From contig OY821750.1 in NCBI GenBank assembly GCA_963682055.1, positions 30,698,402 to 30,762,401 on the forward strand: a stretch of DNA of 64,000 nt, in the 5' to 3' direction. The stretch is from Primula veris. Lineage: Eukaryota; Streptophyta; Magnoliopsida; Ericales; Primulaceae. Shown here in pieces: positions 44,670 through 56,825 of the stretch (position 1 is the first letter of the stretch; every line of letters begins with the position of its first letter). Both the position numbers and the translations under genes were made by a program. The notes below the pieces were generated by a model. That model did no database searches. It had not been told where the DNA came from and was given only the letters and a program-made list of their open reading frames with translations.

Positions 44670-45200
44670 TGTTGGAAAAACCAAGAGGTTTTTAATTGAG
44701 TGAATTCTCTCTTAACTTTGTGGTTACAAAAACCATTTATTCCCCCATTTATGTGGTCTTTTTATTTTGTAAAAAGAGTTACAAAGACTATATTAAAAGA
44801 AGAATGTTCTTGTGACATTTTCTACTTTTTCAAGACAAAAAAAATACATGTCATCATACACACACATACACATATGCATACATATAGAGAGAGAGAACCG
44901 CACCACCAACGGTCCGACCGTGGCTCGGTGCCGTTTCCGCCGAGTCACATGCGATAGACGTTGTACCTTGGGAACGAAGTGTCCCATTTAGCCAGAAGCA
45001 GAGGTGGCGGGGCAAATATCGTTTAAGGGAAACTGCTTGCAGTTACCTCGTCTCGGACTTGGTCCATTTCGGTATCATTTACATTATTTTATGTTAAATC
45101 TTGTATTTGATATTTATATATTTGAGGAAACCATTTTCTGTTTATTTGTCCATTTAATTTTCCATAGAAATTATTGTGTTTATTTACAACGTACCCAACA
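44670..45200 (+). repeat. 5' LTR of element C
   Basis: 531 bp. Contains a CACACA/TATACATA-rich stretch followed by GAGAGAGAACCGCACCACC and a GC-richer block. The primer-binding region after it (ATCTTAAACG) does not match the usual Met-tRNA site. Confidence 0.92.
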
Positions 45201-48200
45201 ATCTTAAACGATATTTTTTATGTTTCGTACGTTAATACAATAATTTTGGTGTTTGGATAAACATAAAATTATTTCCGTTTCGAAAACAATTCATTGGAAA
45301 AATCAATTTATTAAAACCAAGGTTTGTTAAAAAATTATTTTTTCCATTTGAATTGTGAAAAGCGGTTTGTGTTGTTTTACCTTTTTGGGATTTCATGAAA
45401 ATCTTTTCTCTGGTTTTAAACCTTCCTTTATGAGCAGTGCTTTACTCTTGCTTGTATAGATATATAATTCGGTACAAGGACAGCATGTGTTTGCAAGATC
45501 TGTTTAAAATTTGCATACCTAGTCACGTGTATATACTACAAAACATGAAATGTTATTAGTAAGACATATTGGTTGGACATGAAATGTTGTATATAAATGG
45601 TAACAAGTCTTGGAACTGTATATTACCTTTTGATTTATTCACATGTGTACCTGTAAAAAGTAGAAATGAATAACGTTGAAATTCCATGTGCAGTCATGAT
45701 TTTGTATGTAATAAACTGTGGCTAGTGATTCTCTGGAAACAGATTTTAGAATTTGTTTATAAAGCAATTGGGTTACTTTATATTTGTCAATGGATTAAAC
45801 AATGACCGGTTGTTTTTTGTGTCGGTTACGTGAATGCACATTTAGTTGAGTACTAAATGTTGTGTAAGTTACTATAACATAATCCATGATTTATTTTTGT
45901 AATAATGTTCCAAAAGTCAAATTAGAATGTGTGCATGAGATTTCCTACTGTTTGTCTTTTGTTAATTAGCCTAGTAAAGGGTCATGTTTGTAAATGGAGT
46001 TCTTAATAACTTACATTGTGGCAATTAGATTTGTAATTGTACCAGCAACGTGTCTTTTAATAAATCCTTAATTTTTCAAATGGTTTTAAAAAGTGTCAGT
46101 GTATATTGGCGTGATTTGAAAAGTCGCTTGTCATTAAATTGGTGTTATTGACTTGTCAGTTATGTAATTGTCCATTTTAGTGACTGTTGGAAAATATGTT
46201 ACACTTGGTCAAAGATTTGCTTCTTGTATGCTTAATTGCATTTGTGTATGTCACCATGTTTTATTAAATGGGTAATTGATAATGTTCCAGTGTATGTGAT
46301 ACGTGGGTTGTGTAACCGTTTGAGGTCAAAACTTATGAAGAGTTTAATTTTTGGACTTAAATGGTGATTAATATTGGTAGTAAATGGGTTTCGGTTACTA
46401 TTGTCATTTCATATTATGAGTAATCTCGTTACATTATATTGTTAGTGAATTTTATACATGTTTATTGTTTTCATGTTAATAAATGACTAACAATTTCCAA
46501 TGAGTATTTGTGTAGACAAGGATCTCTACCATGGAATTGAAGAATTGGTGATTATTCGAAACAGTTCTAGTAAAAGCCATTAAATTGGGGATTACGACAG
46601 AACTGGTTTCGAAATAGTTCTTATAAAACCATTTTCTGATTTTTCAGAATTTGGGGCTTACGACAGAACTGGTTGAATTCTGAGATTGTTCTGTGTAAAA
46701 TCAGATTTATCTGGTATTTACGGTTGAATAAATCTTTCAGAATTTGATAATCTTTTTTCGGGAATGAACTAGAATACTCTTGCAAAATCAGTTTCTTGAA
46801 ACCATGCGTGGTTATAGAAATTTGGTGTTTGCGAAGGAGGAGTTTTAGTTTCATTTTTCGAAATTAGATTGTGCGTGTTTGTTATTTGAGATAACAAACA
46901 GTTTCCTGCGGGAAATGTCCGGAACACAATGGGTGCTGGAACTGACCAGAACATTGTGGGTGCCGGTGTAACTCCTATTAATTTTGCATGAGTGCATATT
47001 AATGACGGGGTTACAAGTTTTAAACGACCATTATTAAATACATTTATGTGGTGAAATAATGGGTCGTAACTCCTTTTAGTTGTGATTTATTGCAATTTAT
47101 TTTGGAGGGTTACAAATTTTGTAACGGTGATCATTAATGAGATTAATGACGAGTATTTATAACTTCTTATTAATTGTGGTTTAATCGCAATTTAATTTGG
47201 AGAGTTATAAAGTATTGTAACGACAGTCGTTGTTGGCATTTATGGAAAGGTTTATTAGCTATCTACGAATTGCATTGACGAGTCGGTTACATATTTGGAT
47301 GAAATGTTATTTAATAACAAACTTTGTTCATCCAAGAGCAATTAATAAGATATTATTTCAACAAATAATAAATTAGCCGATATTTGTTTATTCTTAAAAT
47401 ATAACTCAACGGCCATTTATAATTTGTCCAATTATCAAATTATTTATTTGTTGGAAAAACATTTAATAATTTGTTTGTTAGTAAAACATATTGTGAATAT
47501 GTTGAGCTTGCTATTATTGAGAATAATAATTTAGTAATATTATATTACTATTATTGGGGGAAAACCTCAAGGGTTCCACAAATGTGGGGTAACCCGTCGA
47601 TCATGTAGATCGAGAATTTAAACGTACCCAAAAGCGCATATGGGCGAGTGGGAGAAAACCTAACGGTTTAGTGGTATGGACTTAAAACGTCTGAAATAAA
47701 TGATATCGTTTCATTTACCACATTGAAATCGATTAAGTTTCTCTATAACAGTGTGCATGTTCTGAGTTAGGACAAAAGGGAATGCACGAACTGTGGGGGC
47801 GTTAATGTGTGGAAACGTTTTAAACGTTTGGAAATCCACTAACAAGTGCAAGCATACAAATCTGATTCATGACTAGTGGTTTTGAAACCTAAAGGGCAGT
47901 AGCCTTTCGGTAGCCAAAACACTAGGATCAAATTGTGATAAGTTTGCTTGTTTGTGGCAATACATGAGTGACTATTTGTTCAAAATGAGCATTTTAGTCG
48001 ATACTCTTATGGTCAATAATGACATGTTGAATTATTCAACCAAGTCACTGATTTGACATGATATAGTAGGTGATGAAAATATAAAATCTTAAATGTTTTA
48101 TTTTTCTAAATCTATTATTTAAAGTGAAACACAAATATGAGTTTGTGTTTGAAGTAATGTATTGCTAAGTCTTCAGTTCGAAGTTTTCGAACGGAGTACA

Positions 48201-49389
48201 TAACCAAATGGTTCGATGCATTTGAGATGAGTGCAAAACCAAGAAGGGTTTAAAAGATATTTCCTCAATTTATTGATGGATGTATTAAACACTGATATGT
48301 CTACTTGATGAGAATCAAAGATAAATCAGTCGAGATATTCATTCAAGTAAGAATGAATGCGTGAATTCTATTGTTGAGGATTAAGGCATGTCAGAAAACA
48401 TGTTTAATCATGGGTGTTCTGTTGTGTTAATCTACCAACTTTAATCCAATGATTAAGTGTTAATCATTAAATGATAGACTATTTTTGGAAGTGTTAGATA
48501 TTGTCTAACTAGTTCCGAAATGGTATATTCACATGGATATGAATACATGATCAGTGTGATTGAAACGGTGAATATGAGACACCGTTCACATAATTGTGTT
48601 GATGGAATGACACCAAACGTTAAAGAACGACTTATTATGCTCTCGAGCAAAATGTAGTTCTTAAACGATGAGTATCATGTTGATAAGTTCAGGATTAAAC
48701 TCTGAATTTGTACAAGAAGTGAGCTTTTCGCAAGCTATGTGTTGAACAAACTATCGCTTAGGAAGTTGGACCAAACAGTCAGAATTATACAAGGCATGGT
48801 GCCTGACTATAAGTTCGTGAAAGTTTGGTGCTACCTAAGAAAGGTCTCAATCTTGTTCCTTGAAGGATTTGGATAGGATCGAAAACGGTAGATTGTGTGT
48901 TCATCGGATAAGCACAAAATATAGTGCTGATCGGTTTCTAGTGCATAAGTCAGATGACTTAGGTGCATATAGAGTTCTATGTTCGAGAAGCATATTTTCT
49001 AAAAGAGAAGCTTTCCCGTAAAAACTCTAACGCCTGGCAAGTGTGATCAATACGTTGAGGGTTCAAAGCATTACGCTACCCAAGACAAGTGAACACTCAA
49101 ACGGTGCTGGAAAAATGGGGAAAGTGAATCTTTTAAGTAAAATGAAGTCCATCGGCATGGTAAAAGGGTAAATAATGAAACTTTCTTTGTCCCTTGACCT
49201 TCATGAGTGAAGGTGAATCGACGATATTGAAATAATCAATGTTATCCATATAATGTGTATATGGGAAGATGCCATCAACAATGAGGTTGATAGGCACGTG
49301 AGAAATAAAGTCAATTACTTTAAGTAAAACTGACGGTTTTGATAATTTTAATGTCTATACTCTAATCTCTATAAAAAAGGACGCATCAT

Positions 49390-50020
49390 TAATTAATGAG
49401 AACATGTGTTTTATAAATGGAGATCTAGAAAATTAGGAACAACCCATTGGGTCGTGGTTCCGTGTAAAGTAAGCCAAGGTGCGAAAACTTGTTAAGTCGT
49501 TATATGGACTAAAACAAACACCTAACTTATCATAGGTAGTCTCTTGTGCGTCAAGAACTGCACTAGACCAGTTATAGCCAACTCAGTGAGCAGACTCAGT
49601 AGGTTTGCCAATGAGGCTTCTCAGATACATGAGGTATACTGCCCATCATGAACTGCATTATACGAGATGTCCAAAATGTTTGGAGGGTATTTAGATACCA
49701 AGTGTATCTCGAACTTTAACAGTACAAGGTCCATTAGTGGATATGTTTGTACTTAAAGAGGTTGCAGTCTTATGGAGGTCTGTAAAATAGACCTGCATAG
49801 TTGGAGAAACTGTAGAGTTAGAATTCATAACGTTGAATCAAGCTACAGAAGAGGCAGGTTGGCTGAGAAGTCTTGGGAGGTATTCCAAGTGGCCAAAATC
49901 TGTTCCCGCAATAAACGAGTACTGCTGCAGTCAGTCAGTTATTAAACGGGATCAGAATAATTTGTATAATGGAAAGTCCCGACAAAGTCATGACATATTC
50001 GTCGGAGACACAAATCCGTA
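49390..50020 (+). pseudogene. Decayed copia RT/RNase H region of element C
   Basis: Fragments of reverse transcriptase and RNase H are readable in shifting frames with many stops. Their order and plus orientation agree with the LTRs. The longest open piece, 49833-50021, preserves the RNase H segment corresponding to EAEWLR...DSQSA...NGKSRH in intact copia elements. Not capable of making an enzyme. Confidence 0.75.
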
Positions 50021-50740
50021 AGAGGAATTGCTAGCAAAAATTGTGGTATCCATAGACTTTGCAAGGTCTAAGAATAATAATGCGGATCCATATACAAAAT
50101 GCTTGACTCGTAGAGGAGTCGAAGCATCATCGAGGGAAATGGAGTTTGAAGCCCAATAAATTGGAAACTTTCGCATAGGTAACCCAACCTGAACTGAAAA
50201 CTTCAGTCTCGGGTTCAATGGGAAACTGAATTGTGCGGGTAACCGAACAAAGCACTCGAGAACATAAGTTCTCAGCCCATTTCTATGATGAAAGAGTGAT
50301 AGACCTGTACCATTTTAAGGGTGAGCATGAGTCTCTTAATGAATCAAGTATCTCGAAGGTCGAGTGGGGTGAGTCAGGACACCCTTGACTTGAAAATCAC
50401 CTATAACGAGTGTGTATGGCCGATACTATGTGATGATCTAGGGCTAAATCACTAGAGCACTCGGTTGAATTTGCCAAGGCAGTCTAGGGCCAAATATGGA
50501 CAACAACCAAAGGGCTTAGTAAGTGGTGTAGAGAGGACACTGTGTGAGTATTACCCTGGTATGCACAAATGCTAAAGGGTTCAAGGCTTTAAGGCTACCC
50601 AATAGTAGCATATCAGATTTTACATCACTATGGCAGGTTCAAGACGTGCGCTACCTGTCCTTATGCAGTGAATTCTCGTGGTTCTCTCGATTGCATTTAG
50701 TTGCACGTTGCATGTTTTAGATCGCATTCATGTGGGGGAT

Positions 50741-51271
50741 TGTTGGAAAAACCAAGAGGTTTTTAATTGAGTGAATGCTCTCTTAAATTTGTGGTTACAA
50801 AAAACATTTATTCCCCCATTTATGTGGTCTTTTTATTTTGTAAAAGGAGTTACAAAGACTATATTAAAAGAAAAATGGTCTTGTGACATTTTCTACTTTT
50901 TCAAGACAAAAAAAATACATGTCATCATACACACACATACACATATGCATACATATAGAGAGAGAGAACCGCACCACCAACGGTCCGACCGTGGCTCGGT
51001 GCCGTTTCCGCCGAGTCACATGCGATAGACGTTGTACCTTGGGAACGAAGTGCCCCATTTAGCCAGAAGCAGAGGTGGCGGGGAAAATATCGTTTAAGGG
51101 AAACTGCTTGCAGTTACCTCGTCTCGGACTTGGTCCATTTCGGTATCATTTACATTATTTTATGTTAAATCTTGTATTTGATATTTATATATTTGAGGAA
51201 ACCATTTTCTGTTTATTTGTCCATTTAATTTTCCGTAGAAATTATTGTGTTTATTTACAACGTACCCAACA
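50741..51271 (+). repeat. 3' LTR of element C
   Basis: Same length as the 5' LTR. The differences are scattered single-base substitutions, with no indels seen. Confidence 0.92.
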
Positions 51272-51276
51272 TTACC

Positions 51277-52318
51277 TTCTTTCTCTTTGTTATTAGAAAA
51301 TAACAGGAGGGAAAAATACACATATGTTCGTCAACATATTCATTTTTTGACTTGGTATTAATAAATGTAAATTTGAATACGGTGAAACTAGCAGAGTGAG
51401 CTGAAATATCAAACCCGCACTTGGCTTTTCGAGTAACTAACAGTGTGAAATAATATTGTACTAATAGTCTAATATTACTTAACAGTTTAAGTGCAAAAGA
51501 CCACAAAAAAATTGACAGCGAAACACGCTAGCACTAAAATTATGCAGATAAAATTCCTATCTGCCATATACCAACTTAATCAATGGGAATACTGGAAATC
51601 TATAAAGGGTTTCTTTTTCATGGTCCAATTCAATTGTGGATTCTCTATGTATTATTGCGGAGGATTGGCACTCTTTTGACAACAATCACCTATGCAGAAT
51701 AAAGAGTTAATGTGCTTCAATTTGATGTTTTTTCTTTGGGAATATTCATACCGTGTGGCTTAACGTCGTGTTCAGGATTCTTTCTTATCGAATCCAAGTA
51801 AAATATGTATTGCCATGTAAGCATATGTGGAACCAGTATGAAGCTGTCTAACGGCCTATTGTTAACTATCACCATTCTCTCTTTTTTTCTTTTTTCCCCT
51901 CCATTTATATTTGGTTGGTTACACAAAAGGGGGTCTAGGTGATTGAGTTAGTCCTCCAAGTTGGAGAGTCGGAGACATATGAACTTAAAAATCAATCATA
52001 TCCTTCCCAAAATGAAAACTAGTTTATAAATATCAAAGTGGGAAAGCACTTTCAAGCTCATTCGAAAATAATTTGCTTAGAATTTATATGCAATTTTTTT
52101 AGCAGCTTTGGAAGGATGAGTTTTTCTTAACCCATAGTTTGTACTGATTTTGAAGGCTTCAACTTTCAAGAACTTTTGCTCGTTTGCTAGAAGAAACTTG
52201 CATGCTAACTTTTCTGCCTAGTTTTTGTTCTGTTGTCAACAATGTACCATCACATACAAGAATAACGATAAATGTATCTAGGTTTTGCTAGAGGTGGGTT
52301 GCATTGAAAGGGAGTAAG
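51277..52318. other. Spacer with local repeat copy C (inverted)
   Basis: 51540-51940 matches the blocks at 31.4/37.4 kb and 43.2 kb in reverse orientation. The rest shows no gene. Short frames on either strand lack coding features. Confidence 0.55.
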
Positions 52319-52323
52319 TATAC

Positions 52324-52680
52324 TGTTGAGTTGTGGAGCCAAATGAGGTTTGGCCATGTCTTCTTTCTATCCCACATCGCCTGGAATTGTAATATGACCC
52401 ATATTGGGTTCTATTTATATGCCCCAATATCTTATATTTTAATTACACCTACACAAAACACCTCTATATTATAAAGAGAGAGTTCTAGTTGCGAGAGAAC
52501 CATAGCTTTGTGTTTAGCTAGATTACAATTGTAATCCTCTTTTAATATATATATATATATAAAGTGCCACGTGTAGCGGCCCGGAGACGTAGCCAATTTG
52601 GGTGAACTCCGTTATCAAAGAGTGTGTGCTCGGTTTAAGTTTTCTGTCTTTCTTTGTGTTCGCCTGTATCGACCCTAACA
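52324..52680 (+). repeat. 5' LTR of copia element B
   Basis: A probable TATA box lies in CTCTATATTATAAAGAGAG (about 52463-52481), followed by the likely transcript start. Downstream are a (TA)n run (about 52546-52560) and GCCACGTGTAG (52566-52576), which contains the CACGTG G-box bound by plant bZIP/bHLH factors. The G-box falls after the inferred start, so its role is uncertain. Confidence 0.9.
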
Positions 52681-52706
52681 AGTGGTATCAGAGCTGAGGA
52701 AAATCG

Positions 52707-55700
52707 ATGGCGAAAGAAGACAGAACCGCACACGGGATCGAGAAGTTCGACGGGAAGGACTTCGCATTCTGGAGAATGCAAATAGAGGACTACCTGTACG
52801 GGAGGAAGATACATCAGCCACTTCTCCTTGAGGAAAGGCCGACCACGACCACCGAGGAGGCGTGGAAACTCTTAGACCGACAAGTGTTGGGAGTGATCCG
52901 CCTAACACTATCTAGGAGTGTCGCACATAACGTCGCAAAAGAGACGACGACGATGGGGATGATGAAGGTCCTCACCGACATGTATGAGAAACCATCCGCG
53001 AACAACAAGGTACATCTCATGCGTAAGTTGTTCAACCTACGCATGGCTGAGGGGACACCTGTCGCGAGTCACGTGAACAAGTTCATAGACACCGTAAATC
53101 AGTTGGATGCGGTGGAGATAACTTTTGAAGACGAAGTGAGAGCCCTTATACTGCTAGCATCTCTACCGAACAGTTGGGAATTCATGCGAGCTGCTGTTAG
53201 CAACTCAATTGGAAAGGAGAAACTGACTTACAACGGCATCCGAGATCAAATACTCGCTGAGGAACTCAGGAGATTGGATATGGGTGAATGCTCAAATGAT
53301 GGAGCAGCCTTGAACATGGGTTCAAGAGACCGGGGTAAGGCCAGGGTATGGGACGTTAGAGGACGTTCGCAATCCCGAGGTAGAAGAGGGCTTAGCCGAG
53401 GAGGTAAAGATAGCGACCGAAGTAAGAAGAATCTTCGGTGCTATAACTGCCAGGGTATGGGGCACTTCAGTCATGAGTGCAAGCAGCCGAAGAAGAGTAC
53501 CGGCCGTGATCACGGGGCTAATGTTGCGAGCGACGAGGATTCGGATGACTGTTTAATGCTTGCCGTACAAAGAGACATAGATTCGTGGATTCTAGACTCT
53601 GGGGCATCATTTCACACGACCGCTCAGAAGGATTTATTCGAAAATTACCATGCGGGTAATTTCGGTAAAGTGTATCTAGCCGACGGAGAAGCGTTGGATG
53701 TTGTTGGAATTGGCGATGTGAAGATTCGCATTCCAAATGGGTCGGTATGGAAGCTAACGAAAGTGAGGCATGTCCTGAGGTTGACCAAGAATCTGATCTC
53801 AGTAGGTCAACTCGATGCCGAAAGGCACTCCATTTCGTTTAGCAGTGGAGCTTGGAAAGTTTCACGAGGAGCTATGGTGATAGCCCGAGGGAGTAAGGTC
53901 GGTACATTGTACATGACGACCGATGATGAGCGTACAATTACGACAGCTGTGTCGCAGAACTGCTCGGAACTGTGGCATCGACGGTTGGGTCACATGAGTG
54001 AGAAGGGGATGAAGGTGTTAGCGAAAGACAGCAAACTTCCAGGCTTGAAGTCTGTCAACCTCGATATGTGTGAAGGTTGCATCTTCGGAAAGCAGAAGAA
54101 AGTGAGCTTCCGGAAAGGTGGAAAAGCTCCCAAGGAGGAGAAGCTAGCACTGGTCCACTCAGACGTATGGGGACCATCTCCAGTAACCTCACTGGGAGGA
54201 GCTCGGTACTATGTGACCTTCATCGATGATTCGACGAGGAAAACATGGGTCTATTTCTTGAAACACAAGTCTGAGGTGCTTAAGAAATTTCAAGAATGGA
54301 AGGCCATGGTCGAACTAGAGACCGGGAATAAACTCAAGTGTTTAAGGTCCGATAACGGCGGAGAGTACATTGATGCGAAGTTCGTAGAGTTCTGTGCTCA
54401 GAGAGGCATTCGAATGGAGAAGACCATCCGAAGAACGCCACAGCAGAATGGCGTGGCCGAGCGAATGAACCGAACAATCAATGAGCGTGCTAGGAGTATG
54501 AGACTGCAAAGTGGGTTGCCCAAAGCCTTGTGGGCACATGCAGTAAGCACGGCGGTTTACCTCATTAACCGCGGACCCTCAGTGCCCCTAGAAAGGAGGA
54601 TTCCCGAGGAAGTGTGGATAGGAGAGCCTATCTCGTATGAACACTTGCGAGTGTTCGGTTGTCTGTCATATACCCATGTCGACATAAATGAACGTACCAA
54701 GCTTGACTCGAAATCCAAAGTGTGTTACTTTGTAGGGTACGGTGGAGCTGAATTCGGATATCGCTTCTGGGATGGTCAAGCAAAGAGGATCATTCGCAGT
54801 AAGGATGTCATCTTCAACGAAAGCATTTTGTACAAAGATCGTCAAAATGTAGTGGTGGAAGAAGATGCGCTCCCGTCCGAGGAAAGTGGTATGGTCGACA
54901 TGAATGCGTTTCCAAGAATGTTGGAAAATGACACTGAAGATGAGCCAGTGGTGCTCGACAACCGACCAGCAGATGCTGAAGAGGCCGAGGAGCTGCCCCA
55001 AACTCCCCAACCTGAATTGGGCCGAGGTCATCGCGTGAGGAGACCTCCTGCCCGATACTCTCCTTCCCTGCATTACATATTGCTCAGTGATGCAGGAGAG
55101 CCCGAAAGTAGAGAAGAAGCTCTGGAGCTGAAAGAGTCGAGCAAGTGGGAGCTCGCGATGAAGGATGAGATGAAGTCACTTGAGAAGAATGTGACTTGGC
55201 AGTTAGCCGAACTGCCCAAGGGGAAGAGGGCACTGAGCAATAAATGGGTGTTCCGACTGAAGGAGGAACAAAACGGCACGAAACGGTATAAGGCACGCCT
55301 AGTAGTCAAAGGGTTCCAGCAAAAGGCAGGAATTGACTACACCGAGATCTTTTCACCAGTCGTTAAGATGACGACTATTCGGCTATTGTTGAGCATTGTT
55401 GTAAATGCGAATCTTCATCTTGAGCAGTTAGATGTGAAAACTGCCTTTCTCCATGGAGATCTTGATGAGGAAATTTACATGCTTCAACCTGAAGGGTTTG
55501 CCGAAAAGGGAAAAGAGAAACTGGTCTGCAAACTGAGGAAGAGCTTGTACGGGCTAAAACAAGCACCACGGCAGTGGTATAAGAAGTTTGACAGTTTCAT
55601 GGCGGATACCGGGTTCGAAAGAAGTGATAGTGATCACTGCTGTTTCGTGAAGAGATTTGCGAACTCTTCGTACATCATACTACTTTTGTATGTAGATGAC

Positions 55701-56648
55701 ATGTTGCTCGCCGGGTCGAGCCTTGTTAAGATTAACAAGGTGAAGCAACAGTTGGCGAAACAGTTCGAGATGAAGGATTTGGGTGCCGCAAATCATATCC
55801 TTGGTATGAGGATATCCCGAGGAAGGGATGGGTCCCTGTTTCTGTCGCAAGCCGAGTATGTGAAGAAAGTGTTGGCACGGTTCAGCATGAGTGATGCCAA
55901 AGCTGTAGGCTCACCGCTAGCCGCACACTTTAGCTTGTCGAAGAAACAATCACCCTCAGACGAGGAAGGAAATGATCGTATGTCAAACATACCCTACGCT
56001 TCAGCAATTGATAGCTTGATGTACGCTATGGTGTGTACAAGACCGGACATTGCCCATGCAGTGGGAGTTGTCAGTCGTTACATGAGTAACCCAGGAAAGC
56101 ACCATTGGGAAGCTGTGAAGTGGATATTGAGATATCTCTCGGGTACCGTGAGTTTGGCATTATGTTTCCGAAAGACCTCGGAAGGCCTGCACGGCTATGT
56201 GGATGCTGACATGGCCGGTGATCTGGACAGCCGAAAGAGCACAACGGGATGTGTTTGTACCTTCGATGGTACTGCTGTGAGTTGGACATCTAAGTTGCAA
56301 AAGATTGTTGCATTGTCGACCACAGAGGCTGAGTACGTCGCGGTGACGGAAGCAAGCAAAGAGATGATTTGGTTGCAAGGTTTCTTAGAGGAGCTCGGTC
56401 AGAGGACCGACAAGGGAGTTCTGCACTGTGATAGTCAAAGTGCAGTTCAGCTAGCTAAGAATCCTGTATTCCATTCACGCACAAAGCACATACAGATTCG
56501 TTACCATTTTATCCGGGCTGTTCTAGAAGAAGGAATCTTCGCGCTAGAAAAGATTGAGGGCGCTAAGAACCCCGCCGATATGCTAACGAAGACTGTTACA
56601 ATCGACAAACTGAGGCTGTGTGCAACCTCAGTAGGACTCCGAGCATGA
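52707..56648 (+). CDS. Copia B gag-pol polyprotein
   Basis: 1313 residues, uninterrupted, starting 26 bases after the 5' LTR at the first ATG after the primer site. Gag spans about 1-240. A CCHC zinc knuckle lies at C245, C248, H253, C258 (CYNCQGMGHFSHEC). The protease active site is D297-S298-G299. The integrase zinc site is H424, H429, C455, C458, and its catalytic D486, D549 and E585 are all present (HSDVWG; SDNGGEY; NGVAERMN). Reverse transcriptase spans about 810-1060, with LDVKTAFLHGDLDEEIYM and YVDD at 995-998. RNase H spans about 1170-1300 (HGYVDADMAGD; STTEAEYVAV). Order protease-integrase-RT-RNase H defines copia. The length is usual for a Tnt1-type polyprotein. No missing catalytic residue was seen, so it could be active. 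Confidence 0.95.
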   Translation: MAKEDRTAHGIEKFDGKDFAFWRMQIEDYLYGRKIHQPLLLEERPTTTTEEAWKLLDRQVLGVIRLTLSRSVAHNVAKETTTMGMMKVLTDMYEKPSANNKVHLMRKLFNLRMAEGTPVASHVNKFIDTVNQLDAVEITFEDEVRALILLASLPNSWEFMRAAVSNSIGKEKLTYNGIRDQILAEELRRLDMGECSNDGAALNMGSRDRGKARVWDVRGRSQSRGRRGLSRGGKDSDRSKKNLRCYNCQGMGHFSHECKQPKKSTGRDHGANVASDEDSDDCLMLAVQRDIDSWILDSGASFHTTAQKDLFENYHAGNFGKVYLADGEALDVVGIGDVKIRIPNGSVWKLTKVRHVLRLTKNLISVGQLDAERHSISFSSGAWKVSRGAMVIARGSKVGTLYMTTDDERTITTAVSQNCSELWHRRLGHMSEKGMKVLAKDSKLPGLKSVNLDMCEGCIFGKQKKVSFRKGGKAPKEEKLALVHSDVWGPSPVTSLGGARYYVTFIDDSTRKTWVYFLKHKSEVLKKFQEWKAMVELETGNKLKCLRSDNGGEYIDAKFVEFCAQRGIRMEKTIRRTPQQNGVAERMNRTINERARSMRLQSGLPKALWAHAVSTAVYLINRGPSVPLERRIPEEVWIGEPISYEHLRVFGCLSYTHVDINERTKLDSKSKVCYFVGYGGAEFGYRFWDGQAKRIIRSKDVIFNESILYKDRQNVVVEEDALPSEESGMVDMNAFPRMLENDTEDEPVVLDNRPADAEEAEELPQTPQPELGRGHRVRRPPARYSPSLHYILLSDAGEPESREEALELKESSKWELAMKDEMKSLEKNVTWQLAELPKGKRALSNKWVFRLKEEQNGTKRYKARLVVKGFQQKAGIDYTEIFSPVVKMTTIRLLLSIVVNANLHLEQLDVKTAFLHGDLDEEIYMLQPEGFAEKGKEKLVCKLRKSLYGLKQAPRQWYKKFDSFMADTGFERSDSDHCCFVKRFANSSYIILLLYVDDMLLAGSSLVKINKVKQQLAKQFEMKDLGAANHILGMRISRGRDGSLFLSQAEYVKKVLARFSMSDAKAVGSPLAAHFSLSKKQSPSDEEGNDRMSNIPYASAIDSLMYAMVCTRPDIAHAVGVVSRYMSNPGKHHWEAVKWILRYLSGTVSLALCFRKTSEGLHGYVDADMAGDLDSRKSTTGCVCTFDGTAVSWTSKLQKIVALSTTEAEYVAVTEASKEMIWLQGFLEELGQRTDKGVLHCDSQSAVQLAKNPVFHSRTKHIQIRYHFIRAVLEEGIFALEKIEGAKNPADMLTKTVTIDKLRLCATSVGLRA

Positions 56649-56825
56649 GGCTCAGGGTCGCCGCTACACTAGAAGAATGAGTAACTCGCCGATGACGGCA
56701 GAGTATCAATTACTATACAACGATACCGATGGGAGCATTCTGCTCGGAGAAGCACAGTGAGTTCGGTGGTCGGGGATATCTGAAGTTCTTTTGAAGCACT
56801 CGACATTTGACTCCAAGTGGGAGAT

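Larger units (their letters stand above)
44670..51271 (+). mobile_element. Copia-derived element C: young LTRs, dead interior
   Basis: Two 531-bp LTRs (44670-45200 and 50741-51271) have TGTTGG...CCAACA ends and differ at about nine positions (1.7 percent). TTACC flanks both sides (44665-44669 and 51272-51276). A polypurine tract ATGTGGGGGAT (50730-50740) precedes the 3' LTR. The 5.5-kb interior has no long open frame but keeps copia traces in order. RT relics lie near 49395-49530 ([21 protein letters not shown]). CTRP...SVSRLSRFANEA lies near 49560-49620. RNase H relics lie near 49830-50000 (NQATEEAGWLRSL; NNLYNGKSRQS). Decay of pol far exceeds LTR divergence, so it probably moved using enzymes from another element. 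Confidence 0.88.

Noticed and set aside
44793..44987. Open frames in both LTRs of element C (also 50864-51058)
   Set aside because: Duplicated because they lie in LTRs. The simple CACACA and GAGAGA sequence gives open frames by chance.
52814..56378. Many minus-strand open frames inside copia B
   Set aside because: They are antisense shadows of the gag-pol frame, without coding features of their own.
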